Of a stretch of 6,030 bases of DNA, positions 4,672-6,030 are shown piece by piece. The stretch is from positions 1 through 6,030 of the forward strand of contig JBILVQ010000189.1 in the NCBI GenBank assembly GCA_044370375.1, read 5' to 3'. The position numbers and the translations under genes are program-made. Numbering within the stretch: the first letter of the stretch is position 1; each line of letters begins with the position of its first letter. Origin of the DNA: JBILVQ01 sp044370375 (GTDB taxonomy: Bacteria > Bacteroidota > Bacteroidia > UBA4408). The notes beneath the pieces were generated by a model. The model had not been told where the DNA came from. It ran no database searches and worked only from the letters and a program-made list of their open reading frames with translations.

Positions 4672-4895
4672 TACTATAGTATTTAATTGATAAATTGAAA
4701 TCCGATGGCGAAAATAAAAAATATCTTTTTCTTAAGAAAAAAAAGATGTGCTAAACCGGTTTTTTACGCAAACTATTGAAGGGACCTTTCCTCCCTTCCT
4801 TTTGAAGAAAAAAAAACACAAAAAACCTTTATTCCGTCATAAAAAATAATGGGCATCCAAAAAACAACTAACTTAGCTTGATAGAACCCAAACCC
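4672..4895. promoter_or_regulatory. Divergent intergenic region with two inverted repeats
   Basis: This region separates the leftward barrel gene from the rightward T9SS protein and should hold both promoters. A perfect 16-bp palindrome TTTTTCTT/AAGAAAAA lies at 4726-4741. A 7-bp stem GAAGGGA/TCCCTTC with a 7-nt loop lies at 4778-4798. Candidate -7 elements are weak: TATTTTCG (minus strand, 4716-4709) and TAACTTAG (plus strand, 4869-4876), each one base from TAnnTTTG. No convincing -33 element accompanies either. The palindrome could be an operator, but its A/T composition makes chance possible. Confidence 0.35.
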
Positions 4896-5822
4896 ATGAA
4901 ATCAAAATTACTCCTGCTAACATTAGGTCTTGTCCTGTTTAAAACCGGCAGAGCCCAAACCAATCATTATTTCCAAAACAATCCTGTTTGGCAAATCAAT
5001 AGTCAGTGTGCCAGCCCCTTTCCCTGCATCGAAGATCAAACGTACAACTATTATATCAATGGAGATACTACCATTAATTCTATGGTGTATAAAAAGATAT
5101 TTGTATCGGGAAGTGGTTTTGTCTGGACAGCCCAGCCACCTCCCAACCCTTGTTCATCGGCTCCGTTTAGTTATGTGAATGTTTATCCTGATTTTTTTCT
5201 CCGCTCTGCCGGAAAGCAAATGTATCTTAGAACACTTGGCGACACCACGGATGTTTTGCTTTATGATTTCGATCTTCAAATTGGTGATTCTTTACCCATC
5301 ACCTACAATAATTTTTCGCAAAGCACCTATATTACCGGCATCGACAGTATTCAAACCCCCAATGGATATCTGAAAAAATTTATGCTCAGCGGTAGCTCAT
5401 GGTCGTCTTATCTGCTAGAAGGAATCGGTCATTCCAAAGGTCTGGTTGAACCCATGAATGTGCCGCTTGAATGTGGTTATGAATTATTATGCTATAGTTT
5501 GAATGACTCAGCCTATTACCCCGCAGCCGGTCCTACTTGTTTTCTTTTTGTTGGTCAGGAACCAGAAAAATACAGCCCGAAAAACAGCATTTCACCCAAT
5601 CCTTCCGCTGGCCTTTTTCATATAAATATGCAGGAAGATTTAAACGGTGCAGAACTTCAAATCATCAGCCTGCAAGGGCAAATTTGCTTTCAACGGCAAG
5701 GCTTAAGCGGCCGCAAAATTTCCATAGCGGCAGAATCCCTTCCCAATGGCGTTTATTTTATAAAAATCCTTCAGGACAGCAAACTCAACACCATTCAAAA
5801 AATTGTGATTGCTCATGATTAA
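4896..5822 (+). CDS. Secreted protein with T9SS C-terminal sorting domain
   Basis: A 308-aa protein exported by Sec and then by the type IX secretion system. I start at ATG 4896 (MKSKLLLLTLGLVLFKTGRA, signal cleaved near RAQ). The TTG 18 bp upstream would add six residues before the signal. Residues ~230-308 are a type A sorting domain: SISPNPSAGLFHI, then AELQIISLQGQ, then LPNGVYFIKI and a basic end. The body resembles a common Bacteroidota cargo type of unknown function, with GDTTINSMVYKKI, LLYDFDLQIGDSLP, a YITGIDSI strand and LLEGIGHSKGL. Several cysteines (CASPFPC, CGYELLC) suggest disulfides. No catalytic motif is visible. A second exported protein starts 41 bp downstream and may be co-transcribed. 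Confidence 0.9.
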   Translation: MKSKLLLLTLGLVLFKTGRAQTNHYFQNNPVWQINSQCASPFPCIEDQTYNYYINGDTTINSMVYKKIFVSGSGFVWTAQPPPNPCSSAPFSYVNVYPDFFLRSAGKQMYLRTLGDTTDVLLYDFDLQIGDSLPITYNNFSQSTYITGIDSIQTPNGYLKKFMLSGSSWSSYLLEGIGHSKGLVEPMNVPLECGYELLCYSLNDSAYYPAAGPTCFLFVGQEPEKYSPKNSISPNPSAGLFHINMQEDLNGAELQIISLQGQICFQRQGLSGRKISIAAESLPNGVYFIKILQDSKLNTIQKIVIAHD

Positions 5823-5863
5823 AACTTCATTCTACCCTTTTTCATTTCCTAATTGAAATCATT

Positions 5864-6030
5864 TTGAAAAATCTTATCCTATCTTTCTGTTTCCTGCTGT
5901 CTTTTCAATCGTTAATGGCACAATATCCATCCTGCGATGGAAACCGTTACAAGAATATTGCCTTTACAGCCGTAGATTCGAGCATAGGCGTTCAATACGG
6001 ACAAAACACCACCATGAACAATGTGCAACA
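5864..6030 (+). CDS. N-terminal part of a secreted carboxylesterase-like protein
   Basis: The reading frame is open to the window edge: 55 codons are visible and the 3' end is missing. The start is probably TTG 5864 (KNLILSFCFLLSFQSLMAQ is a good signal peptide cleaved at AQ). The only early in-frame ATG (5915) would remove the signal, and no ATG lies upstream in frame. The mature start YPSCDGNRYKNIAFTAVDSS, then IGVQYGQN, resembles from memory the N-terminus of Bacteroidota secreted alpha/beta hydrolases of carboxylesterase type (C-GNRYK, then VxYG, followed by LxMDVYxP and HGG). The catalytic part is outside the window, so the function is tentative. The gap to the T9SS gene upstream is 41 bp, so a shared transcript is likely. 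Confidence 0.6.
   Translation, partial: MKNLILSFCFLLSFQSLMAQYPSCDGNRYKNIAFTAVDSSIGVQYGQNTTMNNVQ

Noticed and set aside
4778..4798. Intrinsic terminator
   Set aside because: The 7-bp hairpin lies between divergent gene starts and is followed by only a short T stretch, so there is no transcript for it to end.

Overview
The window looks like AT-rich chromosomal DNA from a member of the Bacteroidota. The evidence is a type IX secretion (T9SS) C-terminal sorting domain on the protein at 4896-5822, two promoter-like sites close to the Bacteroidota TTTG / TAnnTTTG pattern with the same 20-nt spacing, several small secreted or outer-membrane beta-barrel proteins with signal peptides, and a generally weak use of Shine-Dalgarno sites. 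I cannot place it to genus.

Layout. Positions 1-1025 hold no gene I can support. They are packed with palindromic repeats: four copies of a ~55-bp two-hairpin element (209, 327, 445, 755), of which the first three sit at an exact 118-bp period; two copies of a 19-bp palindromic repeat (603, 653); a CACAGAG motif cluster (525-571); and two decayed relatives (849, 893). Positions 1026-1408 carry a good promoter followed by a small gene broken by two frameshifts, whose C-terminal half resembles a small Bacteroidota antitoxin-like protein. No toxin is present.

Positions 1542-3959 form a leftward three-gene operon: a small secreted protein of unknown function (3462-3959), an outer-membrane beta-barrel-like protein (2558-3412) and an S41-family peptidase with a lipoprotein-like signal (1542-2558). 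The last two overlap by one base (TGATG), so they are probably translationally coupled. A promoter lies just upstream of 3959, overlapping a hairpin that probably terminates the next gene upstream, another leftward small beta-barrel protein (4150-4671).

To the right, after a 224-bp divergent intergenic region, there is a rightward T9SS cargo protein (4896-5822) and, 41 bp later, the first 55 codons of a second secreted protein (5864-6030, cut by the window edge) whose N-terminus resembles Bacteroidota secreted carboxylesterases. Every intact gene encodes an exported product, so the right three quarters of the window is a cell-envelope and secretion neighbourhood; no shared pathway can be proved from the sequence. 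The most unusual part is the repeat field at the left: equal-length but dissimilar 26-nt linkers between near-identical 92-bp units, and a wobble-to-Watson-Crick change in one hairpin arm.
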